DNA of 5,247 nt from the NCBI GenBank assembly GCA_021779275.1, contig JAJYAX010000141.1, forward strand, positions 1 to 5,247, written 5' to 3'. The translations under genes were made by a program, and so were the position numbers. The notes under the pieces are model-generated. The model did no database searches, was not told where the DNA came from, and saw nothing but the letters and a program-made list of their open reading frames with translations. This DNA comes from Deltaproteobacteria bacterium. GTDB lineage: Bacteria; Desulfobacterota; Desulfobulbia; Desulfobulbales; Desulfocapsaceae. Of this stretch, positions 1 to 5,247 are shown piece by piece. Every line of letters begins with the position of its first letter. Positions within the stretch are counted from its first letter, which is position 1.

Positions 1-433
1 TTGCCAAAAGATCTGTCGCCAGTTTTTCATCCATAGCGGCCATGGCAAAAGCCGCCTTGTCAGGAGCCATTTTTTCATAAATTTTACCCAATTCTTGGAT
101 TCGTTTGAGTTCTTCCGCATCCTTTTGGGCCAGCAGGGTCGTGAGATTCTTCTGCATTGTCCGGAGTTCTTCCAGCTTTTGGTTAATTTCTCCAAGTTTC
201 TTATCGACCTCTTCGTTCAATGTCTTTAGCTCCGTTTCTCTTATCGGGAGTTCTTTTTGCGGATCATTTGCTTGAGCCTCTTGCATTTTTGTAAGGATTC
301 TTCGTTCTTCCACCGACGAGTAGGAGGCGGGAGGATTTTTTTCGGCAGAGAGCGCCTCTTTGGCAGAACACGGGTGATATGCGAAAAAGGTTGCAGTCAG
401 TAAAAAAAAGAAAACCGGTGTGAAAAATTTCAT
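1..433 (-). CDS. YlxF/MotE-like (COG3334) coiled-coil protein, N-terminal part (3' end beyond the window)
   Basis: The first 144 codons are visible and the frame stays open to the left edge. Residues 1-24 (MKFFTPVFFFLLTATFFAYH then PCSA) form a signal peptide or N-terminal membrane anchor, with a possible signal peptidase I site after CSA. The Cys is not in a good lipobox. A hydrophilic region follows, then a long charged coiled coil (about 57-115). The segment from 118 on, IYEKMAPDKAAFAMAAMDE, matches the 'MgtE N-terminal-like' motif of the MotE/YlxF family. The position right after fliJ equals that of ylxF in the Bacillus fla/che operon. MotE of Sinorhizobium is a periplasmic chaperone for the motility protein MotC; in other phyla the role is not settled, so I infer only an envelope-located flagellar accessory role. 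The ATG at 433 has GAGGGA just upstream. No symbol is given because ylxF and motE are both used for this family. Confidence 0.85.
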   Translation of the reverse strand, partial: MKFFTPVFFFLLTATFFAYHPCSAKEALSAEKNPPASYSSVEERRILTKMQEAQANDPQKELPIRETELKTLNEEVDKKLGEINQKLEELRTMQKNLTTLLAQKDAEELKRIQELGKIYEKMAPDKAAFAMAAMDEKLATDLLA

Positions 434-436
434 TGT

Positions 437-442
437 TCCCTC
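437..442 (-). promoter_or_regulatory. Ribosome binding site of the ylxF/motE-like gene
   Basis: GAGGGA lies 3 nt before the ATG at 433 (GAGG core 5 nt before). It decides the start of this gene, since the ATG at 455 only 22 nt upstream is in another frame. The 47-nt gap after fliJ shows no other convincing signal. Confidence 0.65.
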
Positions 443-480
443 GTTGGTTCATTTTTCTTGAGAGTGCCGGCCTGATGTGA

Positions 481-912
481 TTATCTCTCATGGAAAATTA
501 CAGCAATCTCATCGAGGAGAGCAGCTTCCTTTTTATTGAGGTATTGCTGCCAGGTTGCGTTTTGCTTTTCTTTCAGCTTTTCCATCACTTTTCGTTCCTT
601 GCTTCTTTTTGTGGTATTTTCTCGCTCACGCAGAACCTGTGCTTCTTTTTCAGCAAGGACCTTTTTAAGGGTTTCAAGTTCGTCTTTTTCCACATTGATT
701 CTTTCTTCGTAACGTATCATTTCAGTAACTTCAATTCCTTGAGACTGGAATCGGGAAAGATCGTCGATCAGTACGTTGAAGACAGCCTCCTTCTGTTGAA
801 CGTGCAGGAGGGCCTCGGCTCGTATCTTATCGGCGGCATGGAGACGATTTTTGGCTATTTTTTCAAGCTGCACTCGGTAATTCAGGACAGTATCAAGGGA
901 AAATGGTTTCAT
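481..912 (-). CDS. fliJ: Flagellar export protein FliJ
   Basis: FliJ is the small coiled-coil stalk of the export ATPase complex. It inserts in the FliI ring, resembles the gamma subunit of F1, and helps energise export and recycle chaperones. The 143-residue length matches the usual 140-150. The N-terminus MKPFSLDTVLNYRVQLE fits the family pattern (F.L..vL.YR...E), which supports the ATG at 912. The rest is almost entirely charged heptad-like helix rich in Lys, Glu, Gln and Arg with no Pro after residue 3, consistent with the two-helix antiparallel coiled coil. FliJ diverges fast in sequence, so position after fliI is an important part of the call. The start has only a weak ribosome site (CGGA immediately before ATG). 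It lies 111 nt after fliI, unlike the tight spacing upstream, and is visibly more A+T-rich than fliI. Confidence 0.92.
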   Translation of the reverse strand: MKPFSLDTVLNYRVQLEKIAKNRLHAADKIRAEALLHVQQKEAVFNVLIDDLSRFQSQGIEVTEMIRYEERINVEKDELETLKKVLAEKEAQVLRERENTTKRSKERKVMEKLKEKQNATWQQYLNKKEAALLDEIAVIFHER

Positions 913-936
913 TCCGGTATATTAGTTGCGTTAAAA

Positions 937-964
937 AAAATATTTGTCCGTTTACCCCCGTCAA
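937..964 (-). promoter_or_regulatory. Weak sigma-70-like promoter candidate before fliJ
   Basis: On the minus strand TTGACG (959-964; 5 of 6 to the -35 consensus) is followed after 16 nt by TATTTT (937-942; 4 of 6 to the -10 consensus). It would start transcription about 15-20 nt before the fliJ ATG. The -35 box falls in the hairpin loop, and A+T-rich DNA easily gives chance -10 matches, so this is a low-confidence candidate. Confidence 0.2.
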
Positions 965-970
965 GGGGGT
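954..970 (-). repeat. Perfect inverted repeat / RNA hairpin ACCCCC-TTGAC-GGGGGT
   Basis: Six perfect base pairs, five of them G-C, enclose a 5-nt loop. On the minus transcript the hairpin is followed 13 nt later by eight T residues (933-940). In a standard intrinsic terminator the T run follows the stem directly, so this is a poor terminator candidate. A partial attenuator, an mRNA stabilising or processing hairpin upstream of fliJ, or no function at all remain possible. The C6 tract at 987-992 could pair with the same G tract as an alternative. Confidence 0.5.
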
Positions 971-1023
971 GGAAAAGATCCCGTTTGGGGGGTGAGAAAA
1001 ATGGCCTTGGAGATGAAGGGCAA

Positions 1024-2376
1024 TTACTGGTCCCCGGCGCGGCGATTTTTGGCTGGCGGGTCGAAATCCTTCCGTTCATTCAGGAGAAGACCAAGTTCCT
1101 CTTGCGTCTGTTTCAGGGAGGTCGATTCGTCAAAATTTTGACGGAGAAATTTATTGACCGCGTCAATCCTGCTGATGGCATAGTCGATTCGAGGATTTGA
1201 TCCGGTTACATAAGCCCCAATGTTAATCAGATCCTCCGCCTCCGTGTAGGCGGCAAGGACATTTCGCGCCCTGCCGGCAAGTTCCTGATGGCGTGGGGAG
1301 GTAATGTCACGCATGACCCTGCTTGTGGAACTGAGAATATCGATGGCAGGGTAATGATTTCTGGCGGCAATGTCCCGCGACAGGACGATATGCCCGTCCA
1401 GTATGGAGCGGACGGCGTCGGCTATGGGTTCGGTCATATCGTCGCCGTCGACGAGAACGGTGTAGAGCCCGGTGATCGATCCCTGGTCGCGAAAACTGCC
1501 GGCGCGTTCCAGAAGCTTCGGCAGGGCGGCAAAGACGGAAGGGGTATATCCCTTGGTGGTCGGAGGTTCTCCTATGGCCAGACCGATCTCGCGCATGGCC
1601 ATGGCAAAACGGGTCACGGAATCCATCATCAGGAGGACGTTTTTTCCCTGGGCGCAAAAGTATTCGGCGATAGCCGTGGCCACGAAGGCACCGCGCATCC
1701 GCAACAGGGGTGACTGGTCCGATGTGACCACCACGATGACGGAGCGGGCCAGGCCTTCCTTGCCCAGATCACGTTCAATAAACTCGCGGACTTCCCTGCC
1801 GCGTTCACCAATCAGGGCGATGACGTTTATGTCTGCCCGGGCGTATCTGGCCATCATGCCGAGAAGCACGCTTTTGCCGATACCTGATCCGGCCATGATC
1901 CCCATACGCTGACCTGTCCCGCAGGTGATCAGGCCATTTATGGCCCTGATGCCGAGATCGAGCGCTTCGTTGATATTTTTCCGCTGCATCGGCCCCGGCG
2001 GATAAGAGTAGAGCTGTTTTTCTTCGGTGAGGACAGGTACGGGGAGCCCGTCGTGCGGGACCTCCATTGCATCGATCACCCGGCCGAGCAGATTATTGCC
2101 CACCTTGATGGTTGCACTGTCTTTGACCACCTGAATCAGGCTCCCCGGCCCCAGCCCCCGCAGGTCGCCAAGCGGCATCAGGAGCGCCTTGGAATTCTGA
2201 AAACCGACCACCTCGGCAAAGACCGGGGGGCCGGTATGCAGGGGAGCGATCCGGCAGAGCGTACCGATCGAGGAGTGCGGGCAGTATCCCTCGACAACAA
2301 GTCCGATGATACGGGTCACCTTGCCGGAAACGGTTATGAGTCTACAATCATCCAGAGATGCTGACATTAAAGGCAT
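1024..2376 (-). CDS. fliI: Flagellum-specific ATPase FliI (type III export)
   Basis: FliI is the F1-beta-like ATPase of the flagellar export apparatus; it hexamerises at the export gate and helps unload substrates from chaperones. From the ATG at 2376 the protein has 450 residues, close to the family norm of about 440-460. Visible motifs are the N-terminal beta-barrel strand VSGKVTRIIGLVVEG, the Walker A loop GSGIGKS (163-169), the catalytic-glutamate segment IGERGREV (Glu about 191), the Walker B strand LLMMDSVTRF (Asp about 252) and the type III ATPase signature GYTPSVFAALPKLLERAG (about 276-293). A hydrophilic, basic C-terminal tail ends in PAKNRRAGDQ. The start is not certain: 2376 gives a sensible length and lies 46 nt after the fliH stop, but it has no clear Shine-Dalgarno sequence. 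The frame is open back to a TTG at 2505 inside fliH. The N-terminal helix before the barrel is short with the chosen start. Confidence 0.96.
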   Translation of the reverse strand: MPLMSASLDDCRLITVSGKVTRIIGLVVEGYCPHSSIGTLCRIAPLHTGPPVFAEVVGFQNSKALLMPLGDLRGLGPGSLIQVVKDSATIKVGNNLLGRVIDAMEVPHDGLPVPVLTEEKQLYSYPPGPMQRKNINEALDLGIRAINGLITCGTGQRMGIMAGSGIGKSVLLGMMARYARADINVIALIGERGREVREFIERDLGKEGLARSVIVVVTSDQSPLLRMRGAFVATAIAEYFCAQGKNVLLMMDSVTRFAMAMREIGLAIGEPPTTKGYTPSVFAALPKLLERAGSFRDQGSITGLYTVLVDGDDMTEPIADAVRSILDGHIVLSRDIAARNHYPAIDILSSTSRVMRDITSPRHQELAGRARNVLAAYTEAEDLINIGAYVTGSNPRIDYAISRIDAVNKFLRQNFDESTSLKQTQEELGLLLNERKDFDPPAKNRRAGDQ

Positions 2377-2422
2377 AGTAATGTGTTTGAGTTGAGATCT
2401 GTAGTCGCTGGAAGAGGGGGCG

Positions 2423-3181
2423 TCAGGTTTTTCCTTTGATCTTCTCCTCGATGATACGCAGTTGGCTTGCCATGGTTGCGTCAACCGTACTGGTGCTGGA
2501 ATCAATCATGCATCCTCCCTGTTCGATGGCCGGATTTGCCCGGACGACAATATTTTCAAGACCGCTCAGAGAGTCGACGAACTCCTTTGACTTCGCCTTT
2601 ATTACTGCAAGATCGGCAGGATTAACCTCAATGATCAATTCATCGGACTTGACGGCCTGACGGATTGCCTCTTCAATGGTGTCGACTATGGTCCGGTCCT
2701 GCTCGGTGACGGAGTGACGGATGATCTTTTCCGCTATCACCAGAACAAGATCCTCCATTTCGTTCATACTGTTGTTCAAGACGGTTTGCCGAAGGGTGTT
2801 GACCTGTTCACATGCCATGGACAGGGCCTTCACACTTGAACCGAGGTCTTCTTCCGCTATTCTTAAACCGTCTTTCAGGCCCTTGTTGTAGGCCTCTTCC
2901 TGGAGCCTTTCACGTTCCCGGGGGTCCACAGGTGCTCTTGCGGGATCATTTTCCGGCTGGGATGGTGCGGGGCTTTCATGTCTCTCGGGTTCTGAAATAT
3001 TTTGTTCGTCAGGGGGGGGCTGAGGGACAGGGCTGTATACGCTTTCCACAGGTGTTGCGTTATTCACCTTTTCAACCGGAATCACAGCTGATTTCCATCC
3101 GGGCTTCCTGTCCTTCTTCGGGGAGAGGATCTTCTCAGGTATAAAAAGATTAGGTTTATTTAAGACGTTAGACGAGCTCAT
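2423..3181 (-). CDS. fliH: Flagellar assembly protein FliH (export ATPase regulator)
   Basis: FliH binds and restrains the export ATPase FliI and links it to the C ring. The 252-residue protein has a divergent N-terminus (1-40), then a Pro/Glu/Ser-rich, probably disordered linker (about 43-88) containing a PQPPPDE run. A charged helical stalk follows, with a GxxxG element (GLKDG, 101-105). The C-terminal FliH/YscL-type domain (about 115-250) includes EKIIRHSV at 151-158, ELIIEVNPADL at 181-191 and EQGGCMIDSSTSTVDAT at 220-236; the GGC..D....VDA pattern is the family's most conserved region. The start ATG at 3181 overlaps the fliG end by 14 nt and has GGAGG 5 nt upstream. Identification rests on the C-terminal motif plus position between fliG and fliI; the N-terminal half would not identify it alone. 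Confidence 0.95.
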   Translation of the reverse strand: MSSSNVLNKPNLFIPEKILSPKKDRKPGWKSAVIPVEKVNNATPVESVYSPVPQPPPDEQNISEPERHESPAPSQPENDPARAPVDPRERERLQEEAYNKGLKDGLRIAEEDLGSSVKALSMACEQVNTLRQTVLNNSMNEMEDLVLVIAEKIIRHSVTEQDRTIVDTIEEAIRQAVKSDELIIEVNPADLAVIKAKSKEFVDSLSGLENIVVRANPAIEQGGCMIDSSTSTVDATMASQLRIIEEKIKGKT

Positions 3182-4172
3182 CTCCGCCTCCGGTGCCGAG
3201 CACCAGTTTTCCTTCCTCTTCGAGTTTCATGGCGATCTTGACAATGGACTGCTGCATGGCCTCCACCTCGGAGAGTCGGACCGGACCCATCGCGTCCAGA
3301 TCATCCTTGATCATATCGGCGGCCCGCGCCGACATATTGGCGTAGATTTTCTCCTTCATCTCTTCCGACGCCGTTTTCAGGGCCATGGTCAGAGAATCAT
3401 TATTCACCTCACGCAGGATCATCTGCAGTGAACGTCCGTCGAGATCAATAAGATTCTCAAAGGTAAACATCCTCTTGCGGATTTCTTCCGCCATTTCCGC
3501 ATCCGTTTCTTCGATTGTTTCCAGTATGTCGGAATCGAGATTGTTTTCCAGGTGGCCGAGGAGCTCGACGACTTTGTCGATACCACCGAGTTGTTTCTGC
3601 TCTTTTCCCGCCACCAGACCTATCTCGCGATGAAGGGCGTCCTCTATCCGGTTGATGACCTCGGCGGATACCTTTTCGATTTTGGCTATACGATAGACAA
3701 CATCGGCCCGGATTTCATCGGGGAGGTTGGAGAGTATTTCGCTTGCGTGTTCAACATGTTGCGTGGAGAGGACGAGGGCTACGGTCTGGGGGTGTTCTTT
3801 TTCAAGCAGACTGGCGACCATCCGCGCCTGCATCAGGGCGATAGTTTCCAGAGGTCGCGATTCGGTACCCGAGACGAACTGTTCCATAAGGCTGTGTGTT
3901 CGTGCCCCCGCGTCGGTTGCGGAGATGGCCTTCTTGGCGAATTCACCTCCTTTAACGAACACGCCGGTGAATTGCGTCTGTGATTCATTGTAGCTTTGAA
4001 AGACCTTCTGCTTGATATGGTCCGGGATATGATCGATATTTGCCATGGTTCGAGTGACCTGTCGTATCTCGTTGTCGGAGAGTTCCTTGAATATCCGGCC
4101 TGTCACCTCTTCACCTAGACAGATCATAAAAACAGCAGCCTTGTTTAACCCGGTAAGAGTGTCTATACCCAT
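3168..4172 (-). CDS. fliG: Flagellar motor switch protein FliG
   Basis: FliG sits on the cytoplasmic face of the MS ring, couples stator ion flow to rotation and takes part in direction switching with FliM/FliN. The 334-residue length is normal for the family. The N-terminal domain (about 1-100, starting MGIDTLTGLNKAAVFMICLG) is the FliF-binding part. The middle domain carries the EHPQ motif at 126-129. A Gly-Gly hinge lies at 196-197 and the MFxF motif at 235-238. The C-terminal torque domain has all five charged positions known from E. coli FliG, by my alignment: K266, R283, D290, D291 and R299 (E. coli K264, R281, D288, D289, R297). The ATG at 4172 is 3 nt after the fliF stop and has AAGGA 6 nt upstream, so coupling to fliF is likely. 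The last codons overlap the start of fliH by 14 nt. Confidence 0.98.
   Translation of the reverse strand: MGIDTLTGLNKAAVFMICLGEEVTGRIFKELSDNEIRQVTRTMANIDHIPDHIKQKVFQSYNESQTQFTGVFVKGGEFAKKAISATDAGARTHSLMEQFVSGTESRPLETIALMQARMVASLLEKEHPQTVALVLSTQHVEHASEILSNLPDEIRADVVYRIAKIEKVSAEVINRIEDALHREIGLVAGKEQKQLGGIDKVVELLGHLENNLDSDILETIEETDAEMAEEIRKRMFTFENLIDLDGRSLQMILREVNNDSLTMALKTASEEMKEKIYANMSARAADMIKDDLDAMGPVRLSEVEAMQQSIVKIAMKLEEEGKLVLGTGGGDELV
3182..3191 (-). promoter_or_regulatory. Ribosome binding site of fliH, embedded in fliG
   Basis: GGAGG (3187-3191) lies 5 nt before the fliH ATG, followed by a second GGAG directly against the ATG. The same bases encode the last glycines of FliG (GTGGGDELV end), so the C-terminal glycines of FliG double as the translation signal for fliH. 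Confidence 0.7.
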
Positions 4173-4175
4173 ATG

Positions 4176-5247
4176 CTATCCTTCATTGATCCAGTTTTTT
4201 ATGATGTAGGTGGAAGATGCCGGATTCTTCAGAATCTCTTTACGCATGGCTATGATGCTGTCCTCAACGATCTCGACAGTCTCTTCTTTTGCTTCATCCT
4301 CTGCCTTTTGCGCCGCAAGCTGTTCCTGTTGCATTTGTTCTACAGTCTTGTAATGTTCTTTCACCTCGCCCTTCATTGTCTTGATGATCGGGCGGAGGAG
4401 GAAAAAGTAGAGAAGCAGGGCGACGATGGGAATCAATGCCATCTTCATTGCAGGAAGATAGTTGTAGAGCAGATTGGACGGTAAGACACCGCTTGCGGCC
4501 AGGGATTCCGCAGGTTGTTCGGTAAACGGCATGGAAACGATGTTGATTTTATCACCACGAGAGGAATTAAGACCAAGGGCTGTTGAAACCATTGTTTCAA
4601 GGGATTTTAACTCTTCCGCGGTGCGGGGTTCCGTCTTGCCCGGTTGATTGTTTTGGCCTGGGGTGACCTTATCGGCCACCAGGATAGATACCGAGAGCTT
4701 GGTAATGGATCCGATGGGATTGATGGTCTTGCTTACGGTCTTGCTGATTTCATAGTTGGTTGTTCGTGATGTTTTGCTGGTTGGCGCCTCACCAGTATTG
4801 GCGGGGGCGCCGCTGTTTCCCTGCAGGTTTGATTGGACGCCTGGGATCCCTGCGGAGGGTTGACTGCCGCTGTTTTCCTGGTTGAGCTGCTCGCTCCGGA
4901 TAACAGGATCATCAGGATCAAAGAGTTCCTGGGTTTTTTCCACCTTGGCGAAATCAAGAGTCGCACTGACACGGACCATGGCTTTGTCTTTTCCCATGGT
5001 CTTGTCAAGCAGATCCTGGGCCTGGATCTCCAGGCGGTGCTCGACCTCCTGCTGATAGAGGAGCATATCAACGGAGAGGAGTTTATCCTTATCTTCCGTT
5101 TTCCCCGGATCAAGGATCACACCGTTTGAGCCGATCACGGTTACATTATCCGGCTCCATGCCTGTAACGGATCCGGAGACGAGGTGGATTATACCCTGGA
5201 CCTGCTTTTTGTCCAGGGTCCTGCCCGGAGCCAGGGTCAGGATGACC
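4176..5247 (-). CDS. fliF: Flagellar MS-ring protein FliF, C-terminal part (5' end beyond the window)
   Basis: FliF builds the MS ring in the inner membrane, the base on which rotor and export gate assemble. 356 codons are visible, and reading continues in frame past the right edge, so the methionine at 5159 is internal. The preceding residues (VILTLAPGRTLD, then a QV.GIIHLVSGSV stretch) are the typical FliF region before the 'PDNVTVI' segment. Next come a 'FDPDDPVIRSE' motif, a low-complexity Gly/Ser/Asn/Pro linker (visible residues about 122-158), a 'TNYEISKTV' motif and a 'GSITKLSVSILV' strand, all characteristic of the periplasmic part. A transmembrane helix lies at about visible residues 264-287 (MALIPIVALLLYFFLL). 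The cytoplasmic tail ends in NPASSTYIIKNWINEG, matching the family's FliG-binding end. The stop is TAG at 4176-4178, 3 nt before fliG. The N-terminal signal/TM region and first ring-building domain are outside the window. Confidence 0.97.
   Translation of the reverse strand, partial: VILTLAPGRTLDKKQVQGIIHLVSGSVTGMEPDNVTVIGSNGVILDPGKTEDKDKLLSVDMLLYQQEVEHRLEIQAQDLLDKTMGKDKAMVRVSATLDFAKVEKTQELFDPDDPVIRSEQLNQENSGSQPSAGIPGVQSNLQGNSGAPANTGEAPTSKTSRTTNYEISKTVSKTINPIGSITKLSVSILVADKVTPGQNNQPGKTEPRTAEELKSLETMVSTALGLNSSRGDKINIVSMPFTEQPAESLAASGVLPSNLLYNYLPAMKMALIPIVALLLYFFLLRPIIKTMKGEVKEHYKTVEQMQQEQLAAQKAEDEAKEETVEIVEDSIIAMRKEILKNPASSTYIIKNWINEG
4179..4183 (-). promoter_or_regulatory. Ribosome binding site of fliG, embedded in the fliF end
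   Basis: AAGGA lies 6 nt before the fliG ATG and overlaps the last two codons of fliF (Glu-Gly). With the fliF stop only 3 nt from the fliG start, ribosomes can pass from one to the other, which suits two proteins that assemble one-to-one or nearly so. Confidence 0.65.

Larger units (their letters stand above)
913..1023 (-). other. fliI-fliJ intergenic region with structured C/G tracts
   Basis: This 111-nt gap is the longest non-coding stretch in the window. Read on the transcribed strand, it starts with an unremarkable stretch after the fliI stop, then has a C6 tract (987-992), a second C5 tract preceded by A (965-970), a G5T tract (954-959), a T8 run (933-940) and an A+T-rich leader to the fliJ ATG. 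No small ORF with a credible ribosome site was seen in it. Confidence 0.6.

Noticed and set aside
455..472. A GGCAC element in the fliJ-ylxF/motE gap, considered as a sigma-54 (-24/-12) promoter.
   Set aside because: The bases at the required spacing are AA instead of GC, so the -12 element is missing.
264..491. A 75-codon minus-strand ORF starting in the fliJ end.
   Set aside because: It overlaps the ylxF/motE-like gene in another frame; the frame from 433 gives a signal peptide, coiled coil and family motif, while this one gives nothing recognisable.
933..970. Hairpin plus T8 as a standard intrinsic terminator ending the operon after fliI.
   Set aside because: The T run starts 13 nt after the stem, and the genes beyond belong to the same flagellar pathway, so a full stop here is unlikely.
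490..1200. A 236-codon plus-strand ORF covering all of fliJ, the gap and the fliI end.
   Set aside because: It is the antisense of a clear fliJ; its Phe/Leu-rich product is what Lys/Glu-rich coiled-coil codons give in reverse, and it has no recognisable domain.
1288..1912. Several long ORFs on both strands inside fliI.
   Set aside because: They are shadows of G+C-rich codons in fliI, which has full Walker motifs and family length in its own frame.
3385..3993. Plus-strand ORFs within fliG.
   Set aside because: They are antisense to conserved FliG motifs (EHPQ, MFxF, torque helix) and show no domain of their own.

Overview
The window is one contiguous piece of a flagellar assembly operon, read entirely on the minus strand. 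In transcription order (right to left) it holds fliF (C-terminal part, cut by the right edge), fliG, fliH, fliI, fliJ and the start of a ylxF/motE-like gene (cut by the left edge). Each product was recognised from family motifs in the translation, not from a database search.

Layout: fliF, fliG and fliH are packed tightly (3-nt gap, then a 14-nt overlap), so they are probably translationally coupled. fliH and fliI are separated by 46 nt if FliI starts at the ATG at 2376. fliI and fliJ are separated by 111 nt, the only sizeable non-coding stretch. It holds a strong C/G hairpin, a detached T8 run and a weak promoter-like match. fliJ and the ylxF/motE-like gene are 47 nt apart. No operon end lies inside the window.

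How the genes work together: FliF forms the MS ring in the inner membrane and holds FliG through its C-terminal tail. FliG is the rotor face on which the stator pushes. FliH, FliI and FliJ form the soluble ATPase complex of the flagellar type III export apparatus. The last gene encodes an exported or membrane-anchored coiled-coil protein of the YlxF/MotE (COG3334) type, which often follows fliJ in flagellar operons.

Organism: a motile Gram-negative-like bacterium of medium G+C. The order fliF-G-H-I-J followed by a motE-like gene is shared by Bacillus (ylxF) and many Desulfobacterota (former Deltaproteobacteria). Overall protein character suggests the latter, but this is an inference with moderate confidence at best.

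I found no new biological system, mobile element, CRISPR array or RNA gene. The points worth a second look are the structured fliI-fliJ gap, the uncertain FliI start, and the ylxF/motE-like gene.
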